Below the pieces are notes generated by a model. That model was not told where the DNA came from and searched no databases. It saw only the letters and a list, made by a program, of their open reading frames with translations. DNA of 64,000 nucleotides from Sphingopyxis sp. MWB1 (GTDB lineage Bacteria > Pseudomonadota > Alphaproteobacteria > Sphingomonadales > Sphingomonadaceae). Below, piece by piece: positions 8,215-16,258 of the stretch; the stretch's first letter is position 1, and the number at the start of each line of letters is the position of its first letter. The stretch is from contig NZ_JQFJ01000002.1 in NCBI RefSeq assembly GCF_000763945.1, forward strand, positions 1,116,001 to 1,180,000. The letters are read 5' to 3'. The translations under genes and the position numbers were made by a program.

Positions 8215-10253
8215 AGGCCTCCCATCGGATCTTCGCTATCGGCGCGGTCGATCATATGCGCGCGCTGGATTGCGCCCGGACCGGCCGCTGCGCCGCGCAC
8301 CCGGTCGATCGCGCGCTTGTCGGCGGCGGCGTCATCATCGTCCTTTTCGAACCCGAGCACGTCGAGCGATTTGGGCGGGTTGGCGGGTGCCCGCATCTCG
8401 TCGGCCATGCCGGGCGCGCGCTGCTGCTCGCGGCCGCCCTCGTCCCCGGCTTTGCCATCTTCGTCAGCGGCGCCGGCGAGCCGGATGTCGGGACGCTGCG
8501 CGAAACCGTCCCAGTCGTTCGGCCTCGGCCCGGGCCGGTCGGGCCAGACCCCGCCTTTGGCGGCGGGCGGGCTGAGCAAGCGCTCCGTGAAATTGGCGTC
8601 CTCGAAATAGCGCAGCTTTCTGGCGCGGATCGGCGCCATGCCCGCGACGAGGACGAGCTCGTCGTCGGGCGGCAGCGCCATCACCTCGCCCTGCGTGAGG
8701 AGCGGGCGCGCGGTCTCCTGGCGGCTGACCATGACATGCGCGAGCCAGGGCGCGAGCCGGTGCCCGGCATAGTTGCGCATCGCGCGCTGCTCGGTGGCGA
8801 CCCCGAGCGCGTCGGAGATCCGCCGCGCGGTACGCTCGTCGTTGGTCGCGAAGGCGACGCGGACATGGCAATTGTCGAGGATCGAATTATGCTCGCCATA
8901 GGCCTTCTCGATCTGGTTCAGCGATTGGGCGATGAGGAAGGCGCGCACGCCGTACCCCGCCATGAAGGCGAGATTGGTCTCGAAAAAGTCGAGCCGTCCC
9001 AATGCTGGAAACTCGTCGAGCATCATCAGGAGCTGGTGGCGGCGCACCGACGAACGGTGGTCGTCGAGCTTTTCGGTGAGGCGGCGCCCGACCTGGTTGA
9101 GAATGAGGCGGACGAGCGGCTTGGTACGGCTGATGTCCGACGGCGGCACGACGAGATAGAGCGACAGCGGCGCTTTGCTCCCGACGAGATCGGCGATCCG
9201 GAAGTCGCAGCGCGACGTAACCTCGGCGACCGTCGGGTCGCGATAGAGGCCGAGGAAGGACATGGCGGTCGAGAGCACGCCCGAGCGTTCATTCTCGCTC
9301 TTGTTCAATAGCTCGCGCGCGGCCGAGGCGACGACCGGATGGACCCTCGGCTCGTCCTTCGTGCCGAGATGATTGGTGGTCATCATCTGCCGCAGCGTCG
9401 CGACAAAGGGGCGCTGCGGATCGGAGAGGAAAGTCGCGACGCGCGCGAGCGTCTTCTCCTCCTCGGCGTAGAGAATATGGAGGATCGCGCCGACGAGCAG
9501 CGAATGCGAGGTCTTCTCCCAATGGTTGCGGCGTTCGAGCGCGCCTTCAGGGTCGACGAGGATGTCGGCGATATTCTGGACGTCGCGCACTTCGTGCGTG
9601 CCGCGGCGCACCTCGATCAGCGGATTATAATGTGCCGACGCCGCATCGGTCGGGTTGAAAAGCAGGGTGTGCGAGAAGCGCGAGCGCCAGCCTGCGGTCA
9701 GCTTCCAGTTTTCTCCCTTGATGTCGTGGACGACCGCACTGCCCGTCCAGCTGAGCAAGGTCGGAATGACGAGCCCAACGCCCTTGCCCGAGCGCGTCGG
9801 CGCGAAGGCCATGACATGTTCAGGGCCGTCGTGGCGGAGATAGCGCGCACCGTGGCGGCCGAGAAAGACGCCCGCGTCACGGCGCAGCCCGGCGCGGCGG
9901 ATCTCTCGCGCGCTGGCCCAGCGCGCCGAACCATAAGTGGTGACATGGCGCGACTGCCGTGCGCGCCACAGCGAACTGCCGATCGCCGCGGCGCAGCCGA
10001 AGAAACCGCTCGCGGCAGCGAGCATCCCCGCCTTGTCGAACACTTGGGGCGCATAGGCTTCATAATGATACCACCAGGCAAAGATCTGCCACGGGCGGTA
10101 GACCGGCGTGCCCAGAAATTCGGACCAGGCCGGGCCAAGCTGCGGCTGGTAGCCGAGCATCGCCGCCGCCCACTGCGTCGCCGCCCACAGCCCGGCGATC
10201 ATGATCGCGAACACAATGACAATCTGACCGACAAGCAATTTGGTGGGTGTCAT
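8211..10253 (-). CDS. traG: TraG/VirD4 type IV coupling protein
   Basis: This 680-residue coupling ATPase links the relaxosome to the Trb channel and pumps DNA. It has N-terminal membrane segments (about residues 7-28 and 78-95), a Walker A motif APTRSGKGVG near residue 152, a Walker B LLMMLDEFPALG near 400, and the conserved SLNQIEKAYG and ATNDERTARRIS stretches. The acidic C-terminal tail is family-typical. It is the first gene of the minus-strand transfer operon. The intergenic region upstream, shared with a divergent gene, probably holds its promoter. Confidence 0.95.
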   Translation of the reverse strand: MTPTKLLVGQIVIVFAIMIAGLWAATQWAAAMLGYQPQLGPAWSEFLGTPVYRPWQIFAWWYHYEAYAPQVFDKAGMLAAASGFFGCAAAIGSSLWRARQSRHVTTYGSARWASAREIRRAGLRRDAGVFLGRHGARYLRHDGPEHVMAFAPTRSGKGVGLVIPTLLSWTGSAVVHDIKGENWKLTAGWRSRFSHTLLFNPTDAASAHYNPLIEVRRGTHEVRDVQNIADILVDPEGALERRNHWEKTSHSLLVGAILHILYAEEEKTLARVATFLSDPQRPFVATLRQMMTTNHLGTKDEPRVHPVVASAARELLNKSENERSGVLSTAMSFLGLYRDPTVAEVTSRCDFRIADLVGSKAPLSLYLVVPPSDISRTKPLVRLILNQVGRRLTEKLDDHRSSVRRHQLLMMLDEFPALGRLDFFETNLAFMAGYGVRAFLIAQSLNQIEKAYGEHNSILDNCHVRVAFATNDERTARRISDALGVATEQRAMRNYAGHRLAPWLAHVMVSRQETARPLLTQGEVMALPPDDELVLVAGMAPIRARKLRYFEDANFTERLLSPPAAKGGVWPDRPGPRPNDWDGFAQRPDIRLAGAADEDGKAGDEGGREQQRAPGMADEMRAPANPPKSLDVLGFEKDDDDAAADKRAIDRVRGAAAGPGAIQRAHMIDRADSEDPMGGL

Positions 10254-10428
10254 GATCTACTCCGCCCCCGGGCGACCGGTCGCCTCGGTTCATGAGCAGC
10301 GAGGATCGATAAAAGAGCACGGTTTGAACATTGCGGCCTCGCAGCGCCAAGCCGCGCCAATCAGCGCCAAATGTCCCACGGCACGCCGGCCTCGACCCCA
10401 CAATAATTTATCGGGACGCGAGGCGGCC

Positions 10429-10526
10429 TTGCCCTGCTTTTCGTTTCCAGCATGAAAATGCAGGGTAATATCTTGAAAAACTCGGATTTACCCTGCATAA
10501 TGAAGAAAATAGAAAAAGCAGGGCAA
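10429..10526. promoter_or_regulatory. Nested inverted repeats, putative operator
   Basis: Two nested inverted repeats occupy the 100 bp before the ATG at 10528. The outer arms are TTGCCCTGCTTTTC (10429-10442) and GAAAAAGCAGGGCAA (10512-10526). The inner arms are ATGCAGGGTAA (10458-10468) and TTACCCTGCAT (10488-10498). All four arms contain CCCTGC or its complement, so the region holds four copies of one half-site. This suggests a cooperative operator controlling the nucleotidyltransferase-fold gene and possibly the divergent traG. The regulator is not identified. Confidence 0.6.
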
Positions 10527-10527
10527 C

Positions 10528-11532
10528 ATGAAAGCCGTCACACCGTTCAGCGATGAGCAGGCGCGAAACCTGATCAACATTCGCCAGCAATATGAGGTAT
10601 GGCGTGACGCCGAGCGCGCGCTCGCCGAAATGCCCTATAATCTGCGCATCAAGGAGGTGTCCGGAAACGCCTATCTCTATGAACTCACCGACCGGGAAGG
10701 CAATATGAAGAGCCTGGGTCGGCTGGACGAAGAAAAGCAGGCGCAATTCGATGCTTACAAGAGCGACAAGGAAGCGGTGAAAGCGCGCATCGAGGCCAGC
10801 CGAACAATGCTTGCCGAGCGCGCGCGCATCTATCGCTCGCTCAAACTGCCCATGCTCGATCCCGAAGCAGGAAAAATCCTGCGCGAGGCCGATCGACGCC
10901 GTCTTCTTGGCAGTCACCTCATGGTGGTCGGCACGAACGCGATGCCCGCCTATCATATCGAGGCGGGCGGCAGGATCCGCGACGTTCCGGAGGAAACGCT
11001 CGACTTTGATCTTGCATGGACCGCCGAGCCCCCCGCTGACGAAATTTCGTCGATCTGGATGATGCTGAAGGCTGTCGACCGAACCTATAGCGTCAACACC
11101 GAACGCCAGTTTCAGGCGCGCAATGCCAAGGCATATGAGGTCGAGATTCTTGCTGCCCCCAGCACGATCGACGGGATGTTCCGCAAGGACCAGCCGAGGC
11201 CGATCCCGCTCCCCGAGCAGGAATGGTTGCTGCTCGGGCGGCAGGTCGATCATGTCGTCATCTCCCGCGACAATGCGCCCGCGCGCATCGTGGCTCCCGA
11301 TCCGCGCTATTTCGCGTTGCACAAGCTCTGGATGGCCGAGAAGGCCGGTCGCGACCCACTCAAGCGGCCCAAGGATGCCAAGCAGGGCATGCTGCTGCTC
11401 GACGCCGTTGCCGAAGCCATGCCCCACTTTCCGATGGATGAGGCGTTTGTCTCCACCCTGCCCCCGGCGCTCCTCCCGCATTTCGATCGTTGGCGCGCCC
11501 AATGGAAAGGAGAGCCCGCGCCATCCTGGTAG
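10528..11532 (+). CDS. GSU2403-family nucleotidyltransferase-fold protein
   Basis: This 334-residue protein resembles the GSU2403 (NTP_transf_8) family. The N-terminal 110 residues are helical and charged. A nucleotidyltransferase-like core follows, with GSHLMVVGTNAMPAYHIEAG near residue 128 and a DFDLAW metal-site-like motif near 157. C-terminal segments (PDPRYFALHKLWMAEKAGRD, KDAKQGMLLLDAV) are typical of the family. Substrate and role are unknown; mobile-element carriage and the operator-like repeats in front suggest a regulated accessory, perhaps toxin-like or defensive, function. It is divergent from traG and stands alone on the plus strand. Confidence 0.75.
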   Translation: MKAVTPFSDEQARNLINIRQQYEVWRDAERALAEMPYNLRIKEVSGNAYLYELTDREGNMKSLGRLDEEKQAQFDAYKSDKEAVKARIEASRTMLAERARIYRSLKLPMLDPEAGKILREADRRRLLGSHLMVVGTNAMPAYHIEAGGRIRDVPEETLDFDLAWTAEPPADEISSIWMMLKAVDRTYSVNTERQFQARNAKAYEVEILAAPSTIDGMFRKDQPRPIPLPEQEWLLLGRQVDHVVISRDNAPARIVAPDPRYFALHKLWMAEKAGRDPLKRPKDAKQGMLLLDAVAEAMPHFPMDEAFVSTLPPALLPHFDRWRAQWKGEPAPSW

Positions 11533-11693
11533 CGATCAGCCTCCCCGACAGCGATTGTCCGAAGGACTGCTTTGCGCCTCATGTCGGCCGTTCAACGGAA
11601 GTAGAGCGGACACCCTAAGCGGTCACTGATACAACGCAAGGCGGCCGCTGATCGCGGGCGGCTAAAACTTGCGATTACGGATGGGCCAAGACG

Positions 11694-12275
11694 ATGCTGA
11701 ATGAGGGCGATTGGAGAAAAATACAGGCTTTGGAAGACTTCAAATTCTCCGTCGGTGGCTTCTCATTGCTGTCGAATTTGCCGACAGAGAGGCTTCAGGT
11801 CGAGCGTGAGGCAGCACGCAGCTATCACGACGCCGCGGTTGTTTCGTACTGCCGACCGTTTACGCAATCCAAGGGGCTTCCGATTCTTTCCTTTAAGTCG
11901 ATCGGAATTAAACCAAGCTCGACGGAGCGAGCGCTCCATGAGAGGCTTTTGGAGTATCGAAATAAGGTCGTCGCTCACACTGATGTGGACCGCATGAGCC
12001 TCGTGCTAACTTCGTCTAGGATTTGGGAAGGCGTCAGATACATGATGCCACATGTTTTCGAGGAAGTCGGCTTCGAGTTTATTGGGGACTTGGACGCGCT
12101 CGATGATTGGCTGCGAAAAATTATGACGCCTTTGGCGACGTTTGTATTCGACCTGATGCAAGAGCTTCCGCCCGGAACGCGGATCGACAAAGCTCCCAGA
12201 GGCGCCGATCGCCGATTTGGTCCCACCGATGCAGAAATTGTGGCTTTGGGAGAATTTCCAGGTCAATCGCTATGA
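11694..12275 (+). CDS. HEPN-like protein of unknown function
   Basis: I do not recognise the exact family of this 193-residue, mostly helical protein. It carries ERLLEYRNKVVAHTD at residues 84-98, matching the R-x(4-6)-H motif of HEPN RNases such as AbiU2-like proteins (R90...H96 approximately). The HEPN assignment is therefore an inference from one motif and the helical character. The gene is convergent with the four-gene defence-like operon and their 3' ends overlap by 6 bp (12270-12275). Codon use is less GC-biased than in the Trb genes, suggesting recent acquisition. Confidence 0.55.
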   Translation: MLNEGDWRKIQALEDFKFSVGGFSLLSNLPTERLQVEREAARSYHDAAVVSYCRPFTQSKGLPILSFKSIGIKPSSTERALHERLLEYRNKVVAHTDVDRMSLVLTSSRIWEGVRYMMPHVFEEVGFEFIGDLDALDDWLRKIMTPLATFVFDLMQELPPGTRIDKAPRGADRRFGPTDAEIVALGEFPGQSL

Positions 12276-13214
12276 GAGTTCGATTGGATAGACCCATGTG
12301 CGGCCAAGCCCTTTTCCAGTCTCACGAAAGTAGCGGTTGACCACGGGAAATATGACGCTTGATGCACTTCCTTCAAGTTCCTTAAGGTAGAACAGAGCGA
12401 AGCCTACGGCCTGCGGCTTTGTCGCCAAGGAGCTGAGGTAGAGATTAGATATGGGAAGCTTAGCTCGAAGCTTTTGGCACGCTTCGGAGAGTGTTGCGGC
12501 GGTTACGAATGGATCATTTGCGCTGCTGAAAAACGTCTGGTCTTCAGCGACGTCGGCAGTACCGCTTACGCGATCGAGCCTCAGGAGAGCCTCATGGTAC
12601 ATATCTGCCGAGAGCGACGGCAACGAGTGCACCTGCACAAGGCGCGCTTTCTCGCGGCTCAGAATGACGTGGGCAACAAGCGGGTGATCATAGCCACCTC
12701 CCATGATCAAAACATCGTTGCTCGTGTCGGTGGAGTGTTGCCCTTCGTAGCCAGCTACTTGTCGCACCATGCTTACCTCGCCTAGTGCGAAAGTCGTGTC
12801 CGCTTTGCGCGCATAATGCTCTGGTTCAGTGTAGAGCAGGCTATACCGAGGGATTTCTCGATCTTTCATCAATCTCATGATGAAGAAGATATGCTGTCGC
12901 ATTAGCCCCGTGATGTCGATGCAGATGCTCGACGTCGGGTCATCGAGAAGTCCTTCAAAACCTTCCCGGATTAGCTCTGCTTCATGTCGCGACGCGAATT
13001 CGCGAACTTCAACTCCGTCGTTGGGAAGTTCTTCTTCAGTGTAGCCATATTCTGGGAGCGACCACCAGATTTTTCGCTTCGCCTTGACCCACGAGAACGT
13101 GTCGCGCACGCGGCTATTGTCGTTGAACGCGGAGATGAAGATATCCCATTCATCTGACGATTCCGCTGATAACGCCCGTTTAGCGTCGATATAGTAGTCG
13201 AGCGCCGGGATCAT
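12270..13214 (-). CDS. Unknown protein, last gene of the methyltransferase/PRTase/ATPase operon
   Basis: This 314-residue protein belongs to no family I can name. An N-terminal block (WDIFISAFNDNSRVRDTF, WWSLPEYGY) resembles alpha/beta signalling domains. It is followed by ICIDITGLMRQHIFFIMRLM near residue 98 and DVLIMGGGYDHPLVAHV near 167. The 'hydrophobic-D-I-T-G' pattern recalls the Rossmann-like CARF ligand-sensor fold, but the similarity is weak and is only an inference. Its ATG overlaps the ATPase stop (ATGA), so the two are co-translated and probably act together. Alternatives are a TIR/SLOG-like effector or a scaffold. Confidence 0.6.
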   Translation of the reverse strand: MIPALDYYIDAKRALSAESSDEWDIFISAFNDNSRVRDTFSWVKAKRKIWWSLPEYGYTEEELPNDGVEVREFASRHEAELIREGFEGLLDDPTSSICIDITGLMRQHIFFIMRLMKDREIPRYSLLYTEPEHYARKADTTFALGEVSMVRQVAGYEGQHSTDTSNDVLIMGGGYDHPLVAHVILSREKARLVQVHSLPSLSADMYHEALLRLDRVSGTADVAEDQTFFSSANDPFVTAATLSEACQKLRAKLPISNLYLSSLATKPQAVGFALFYLKELEGSASSVIFPVVNRYFRETGKGLGRTWVYPIELS

Positions 13215-15226
13215 GGTTGAAACAGCTCGTCTTGATCTCCTTTGCCGCCGCTTGCGAAGCTTTCAGCTCGCATGCCCGCGACCCGCGCTCGAACTAGGCC
13301 GGGGAGAAGGTCTCGGCTATCCTTGTCGAAGATCGCGTTGGCCAAGTCAGGGCGAAGTTCTATATTTCCGCGACGATGCTCAGATATATCCCATTGCGGG
13401 GCGAGCATTGGTCCCAACTGATACTTTTGGCTGACTCCGCGGTCGTTTTTGTTCCGGGCGCCCTCACGGACTTGGATAAGGTACGACCAATTTTCGGCAA
13501 GCTTGAGGATCTTGCGCGACCGCAGCGAGAGGGTCTCTGTATCAACACTAAACGTACAGAGGTCACATTCAGCCGGTCTGTCGCTGAACCGCACACTACG
13601 AAATAGCAGCGCCAGCGCTTCAATCGCCTCGCGCACGTCCTCGCCATCGCCATCTGGTTGGGCATCTTCCCAAAACCACGCCGAGCTGTCGCGGACGCCA
13701 TTCGATTGAGAGGTTACGCTTATCACGCCGCCGTCGAATGGAGCTTCGTTGGCAAAAAATGAGCGACGGTAGATGTACTTGAGGATTGTAAGGAAATTTC
13801 GAGGGATGCCTTGGCTAAGCTCCGTGAGCGTCTTCAGGCCTGCGAAGGGGACGCGTTGGCGGCAGTCTCGATAGAACTGGGCAATAAGGTCGGATCGAAA
13901 ATAGAGTAGTGTCTTAGCCATCTCTCCGCGTCGATCGCCGCTTCGGTAGGCGCCCGCCTTCTGCTCGATGTTCTTTGCGAGGTTGAGTAGATTAGCCCTC
14001 TGCGATGGCCAGCGCCGGTACAACATGAAAATGCTTGTCTTTTCGACGATCGGATCTTCGTCCGCTCTGAGATGCTGAACGATGGCATCGCTCAGGTCGA
14101 CATCCCCGGGAAAGGCCGCTTCGATATGCTTCCGCAACCGCTTGAAGTACGGACGCTCTCGATCATCAGCATCGTACTTCCTGGCGAGCTCGAGCATCGC
14201 CTGCCTCCATTCCTCTTCGCGGCTGAGGCTAACGAAATAGCTATCGAGCGCTTCCTGACCTCTAGGGGCGCGATTGAGGCGTCTTAAGCGCGTCGAAACC
14301 AAGCCTTTGATCAGCTTGGTGTATTCCTCTTCTTGGTCTCTCAAGAACTCATCCAGGATTACCTGATGATACTCCGCGTCTAGCTTGTTGGGTTCGCCTG
14401 ACCCCAAGATCTCGTTGGTCCGAATGCCATACAACCTAGCCCCGACGCGGATGGTGGCGTTCCCCTTCCGATATCGGATTAAGGTGTTGAGGAATCTCTG
14501 CTGATCCACAGTCAGATTTTCGGCTTCATCGATCAGATATACGACCGTTTTCCCGGGCATAAAGTCGAGCAATTTTTCAAGAGCTTGCGGGACGCCGTAA
14601 ATTAGCTTTCCGTGAGAGAACGGAACGGTCAGGCCATCCAAATTGCCTCGGAGAGAACTATTATTCACAACAACATCGATGTTCTTTCTGACCCGGACGA
14701 GATACTCGAGACCGTCCGTTAAGGTCCTAAAATTATTCGATACATCCTCGTCAAAAAGGTTGGCGATCTCTGAGGCCAGCGCTGCTTGGGAAGCGTTATC
14801 AATTTCATCGATTGCGTGGTCGATCACCGTCTCGAGTAAGGCGGTGACCAGCCAAAGCTCGAAATACATCGCGAAGATGTCGGCCCAAGCAGCGGCGCTT
14901 TGGCCCTTTTCCGCAAACCTATGAGGGTTGAGGGCTTCGGTAGGCACGTAAATCCCAATGAACCCCTCACGCTGAATAGCCTCCGTCAGCTTATTCTGAT
15001 GCCGGGCTGCTTGGACCGGCGCAGAGCAATACCGAAGCAGGTGAGTTTTGCCGCTCCCTTTGCCGCCAAGCAGCATCATTGGTGTAATTTGCTTGGGCTG
15101 GAGCACGGACATCAGTCCGCCCTTGTCCTCCATGATATCAACCCAATAGTCCAAAACCTCGGTCACCGAGAAGTTGCTAGCCTTGCTCAGCTCGAATGGG
15201 TTCTCTGTGGCTGGAGGAAAGCTCAT
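13211..15226 (-). CDS. ORC/Cdc6-like P-loop ATPase, probable conflict-system NTPase
   Basis: This 671-residue P-loop NTPase has a Walker A motif GGKGSGKTH near residue 55 and a Walker B VVYLIDEAENLT near 225. A sensor-like stretch (NATIRVGARLYGIRTNE) and a long helical/winged-helix-like C-terminal half follow. The layout fits ORC-Cdc6-family ATPases that occur in bacterial conflict loci. It starts 3 bp after the phosphoribosyltransferase-like gene and overlaps the next gene by 4 bp. Likely role: ATP-dependent sensing or switching in a defence system; this is inferred from family and context. Confidence 0.75.
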   Translation of the reverse strand: MSFPPATENPFELSKASNFSVTEVLDYWVDIMEDKGGLMSVLQPKQITPMMLLGGKGSGKTHLLRYCSAPVQAARHQNKLTEAIQREGFIGIYVPTEALNPHRFAEKGQSAAAWADIFAMYFELWLVTALLETVIDHAIDEIDNASQAALASEIANLFDEDVSNNFRTLTDGLEYLVRVRKNIDVVVNNSSLRGNLDGLTVPFSHGKLIYGVPQALEKLLDFMPGKTVVYLIDEAENLTVDQQRFLNTLIRYRKGNATIRVGARLYGIRTNEILGSGEPNKLDAEYHQVILDEFLRDQEEEYTKLIKGLVSTRLRRLNRAPRGQEALDSYFVSLSREEEWRQAMLELARKYDADDRERPYFKRLRKHIEAAFPGDVDLSDAIVQHLRADEDPIVEKTSIFMLYRRWPSQRANLLNLAKNIEQKAGAYRSGDRRGEMAKTLLYFRSDLIAQFYRDCRQRVPFAGLKTLTELSQGIPRNFLTILKYIYRRSFFANEAPFDGGVISVTSQSNGVRDSSAWFWEDAQPDGDGEDVREAIEALALLFRSVRFSDRPAECDLCTFSVDTETLSLRSRKILKLAENWSYLIQVREGARNKNDRGVSQKYQLGPMLAPQWDISEHRRGNIELRPDLANAIFDKDSRDLLPGLVRARVAGMRAESFASGGKGDQDELFQP

Positions 15227-15229
15227 CTC

Positions 15230-16258
15230 TTATGCGACCTTTGGGTAGCGCCGGAAGGCGGGCGTCCAAGGGATCGACGATCCGTGCGATTCGTCCATCC
15301 AAATTACGGGGATCGTATTGTCTGGCGTATTGTGGTGGAAGCCCATCAAGAGTTCGCTGCCGAGAAAACCATTGGGATGGTTCGGCAGGAGTTTCTCGCC
15401 ATAGGTCAACGCAACCTTGCGGACGGTGTCGGGCTCAATCTTGTCGGGAACGACTTTCAGATAGCGAGAATCCGCACTTAGGCATTTGTAAGTCTTGTCC
15501 AACTCGTAGACCGCGGCTGCCGCTTGTCCAAAGATAGACTGCTCCCGCACGGCCTTCATACCGTCGTCAGTGGAAAACATGGCCAAATATGACAAGGTGA
15601 CCTCGTCCTTGCACTCCTTAACTTCGGTGAGAAAATCCTTCGAGTATTTGATGGCGGTGTCTCCGGATCCGCAGACATCGTCGACAAATATGTAGCGCTC
15701 TACATCGGGATACCGCAGCCGCCGTTGATAACTGCTATCCGGCAATAGATGGCGCTCAAGAATCTGAGCCGTGTCGAGGAAGTGCCTCTTCCGGAGTCCA
15801 TTCTCCTGACGGAAGAAATATAGGAGGTGGACCCCACTTTCTGAGGGATTTCCGACACCTAGAAATCTCGTCTTTTCCAGCTCGGCCTCCACGAGCCCTC
15901 TCAGGAGGTTCGGATCACGAATCCCGTTGTGCTTCTCACGTACTTCCTGGATCAACGGGAGAAGAAACAGGTCACGATACAGAGCTTTAAGAAGAACGCG
16001 TATTTCCCGACTGCCGAAGTATAGGAATTGCGACAAAAGATACAAAGCGTGAATGCGCTCTTTTTGGATGTCCAAGCCGGACTCACCCGTGAAGTTCGAC
16101 ATCCAGCGTTCCACTAGATCCCACTTAACCCGACCCTCCCAAGCGCGCTCGCTTAGGATCGTGATGCGGGTGCGCAGCGTCTGCTTTGTTTCCTCCCAAT
16201 CTGCGCTATCGTCTTCGTCGACGGCATCAAGGGCACGCAGTTCGTCGAGCGGACTCAC
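15230..16258 (-). CDS. Phosphoribosyltransferase-like protein (PRTase-CE type)
   Basis: This protein of about 342 residues carries a classical PRPP-binding signature, RYIFVDDVCGSGDTA, near residue 190. A helical N-terminal region and a C-terminal Rossmann-like remainder flank it. Phosphoribosyltransferase-like domains of this architecture (PRTase-CE) have been described by comparative genomics in prokaryotic conflict systems; the reaction is unknown. I choose the GTG at 16258, whose GTGA overlap with the methyltransferase stop matches the coupling seen elsewhere in the operon. An ATG at 16294 is the alternative. The ATPase gene follows after 3 bp. Confidence 0.75.
   Translation of the reverse strand: MSPLDELRALDAVDEDDSADWEETKQTLRTRITILSERAWEGRVKWDLVERWMSNFTGESGLDIQKERIHALYLLSQFLYFGSREIRVLLKALYRDLFLLPLIQEVREKHNGIRDPNLLRGLVEAELEKTRFLGVGNPSESGVHLLYFFRQENGLRKRHFLDTAQILERHLLPDSSYQRRLRYPDVERYIFVDDVCGSGDTAIKYSKDFLTEVKECKDEVTLSYLAMFSTDDGMKAVREQSIFGQAAAAVYELDKTYKCLSADSRYLKVVPDKIEPDTVRKVALTYGEKLLPNHPNGFLGSELLMGFHHNTPDNTIPVIWMDESHGSSIPWTPAFRRYPKVA

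Noticed and set aside
10408..11502. A long minus-strand frame of 364 codons opposite the nucleotidyltransferase-fold gene
   Set aside because: The plus-strand frame has recognisable family motifs and a sensible start; the opposite frame is a high-GC shadow.
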